6,192 bases of DNA. It comes from an uncultured Alphaproteobacteria bacterium (GTDB taxonomy: Bacteria; Pseudomonadota; Alphaproteobacteria; CAAHEQ01; UBA3637). A program made the position numbers and the translations under genes. The notes below the pieces were generated by a model. That model searched no databases, had not been told where the DNA came from, and worked only from the letters and a program-made list of their open reading frames with translations. Location: NCBI GenBank assembly GCA_947629595.1, contig CANREI010000071.1, positions 1 through 6,192 of the forward strand, written 5' to 3'. Position 1 is the first letter of the stretch; each line of letters starts with the position of its first letter. Shown here in pieces: positions 6,172-6,192 of this stretch.

Positions 6172-6192
6172 TTATTTTTCACCTGTTTCCGG
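6172..6192 (-). CDS. clpP: Probable last codons of clpP (partial; 5' part outside the window)
   Basis: Reading the minus strand from the right edge, the frame P-E-T-G-E-K-stop ends with TAA at 6172-6174, eleven bases before the clpX ATG. Six residues cannot identify a protein. The assignment rests on position: clpP directly precedes clpX in most proteobacteria, and a charged, poorly conserved tail is normal for ClpP. A second minus-strand frame is also open across this edge, so the reading frame itself is not proven. Confidence 0.5.
   Translation of the reverse strand, partial: PETGEK

Noticed and set aside
831..6192. A novel defence or mobile system hidden among the minus-strand genes
   Set aside because: Every gene is a well-known housekeeping gene with intact motifs. 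There are no transposase, integrase, toxin or repeat-array signatures, and the gaps (0, 117, 86 and 11 bp) are too short to hide another gene.

Overview
The window looks like an ordinary piece of the chromosome of a low-to-moderate GC alphaproteobacterium. The taxonomic guess rests on three things: the clpP-clpX-lon order, alphaproteobacterial-looking stretches in ObgE (for example FLEFGGPDGG near residue 29 and KLKLIADVGLLGLPNAG near residue 155), and RsfS sequence style. I cannot name a genus. By hand count, GC is about 36% in the first gene and about 47% in the lines of lon that I counted.

Layout. Bases 1-735 (+) hold the C-terminal half of an AlgI/PatA-like MBOAT O-acyltransferase, cut by the left edge. 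Bases 736-830 are a short convergent spacer. From 831 to the right edge everything is on the minus strand, read right to left: the last codons of a probable clpP (6172-6192), clpX (4853-6160), lon (2415-4766), obgE (1302-2297) and rsfS (831-1301).

How the genes work together. ClpP and ClpX form one ATP-dependent protease, with the clpX ribosome binding site directly after the clpP stop. Lon is the second general quality-control protease. An 86-bp gap with a stem-loop directly after clpX separates clpX from lon, so lon may have its own promoter. After lon, a 117-bp gap carries a good extended -10 promoter for obgE-rsfS. ObgE and RsfS both act on the large ribosomal subunit. Their genes abut with no intergenic base, and the rsfS Shine-Dalgarno lies inside the last codons of obgE, which implies translational coupling.

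I found no mobile element, CRISPR array, tRNA, rRNA, riboswitch or clearly undescribed system. The points worth a second look are modest: an approximately 10-residue insertion in the ClpX zinc-binding domain, a lysine-rich N-terminal extension on RsfS encoded by A7 tracts, a Gly-to-Val change in a conserved RsfS motif, an inverted repeat around the -35 region of the obgE promoter, and the compositional contrast of the MBOAT gene.
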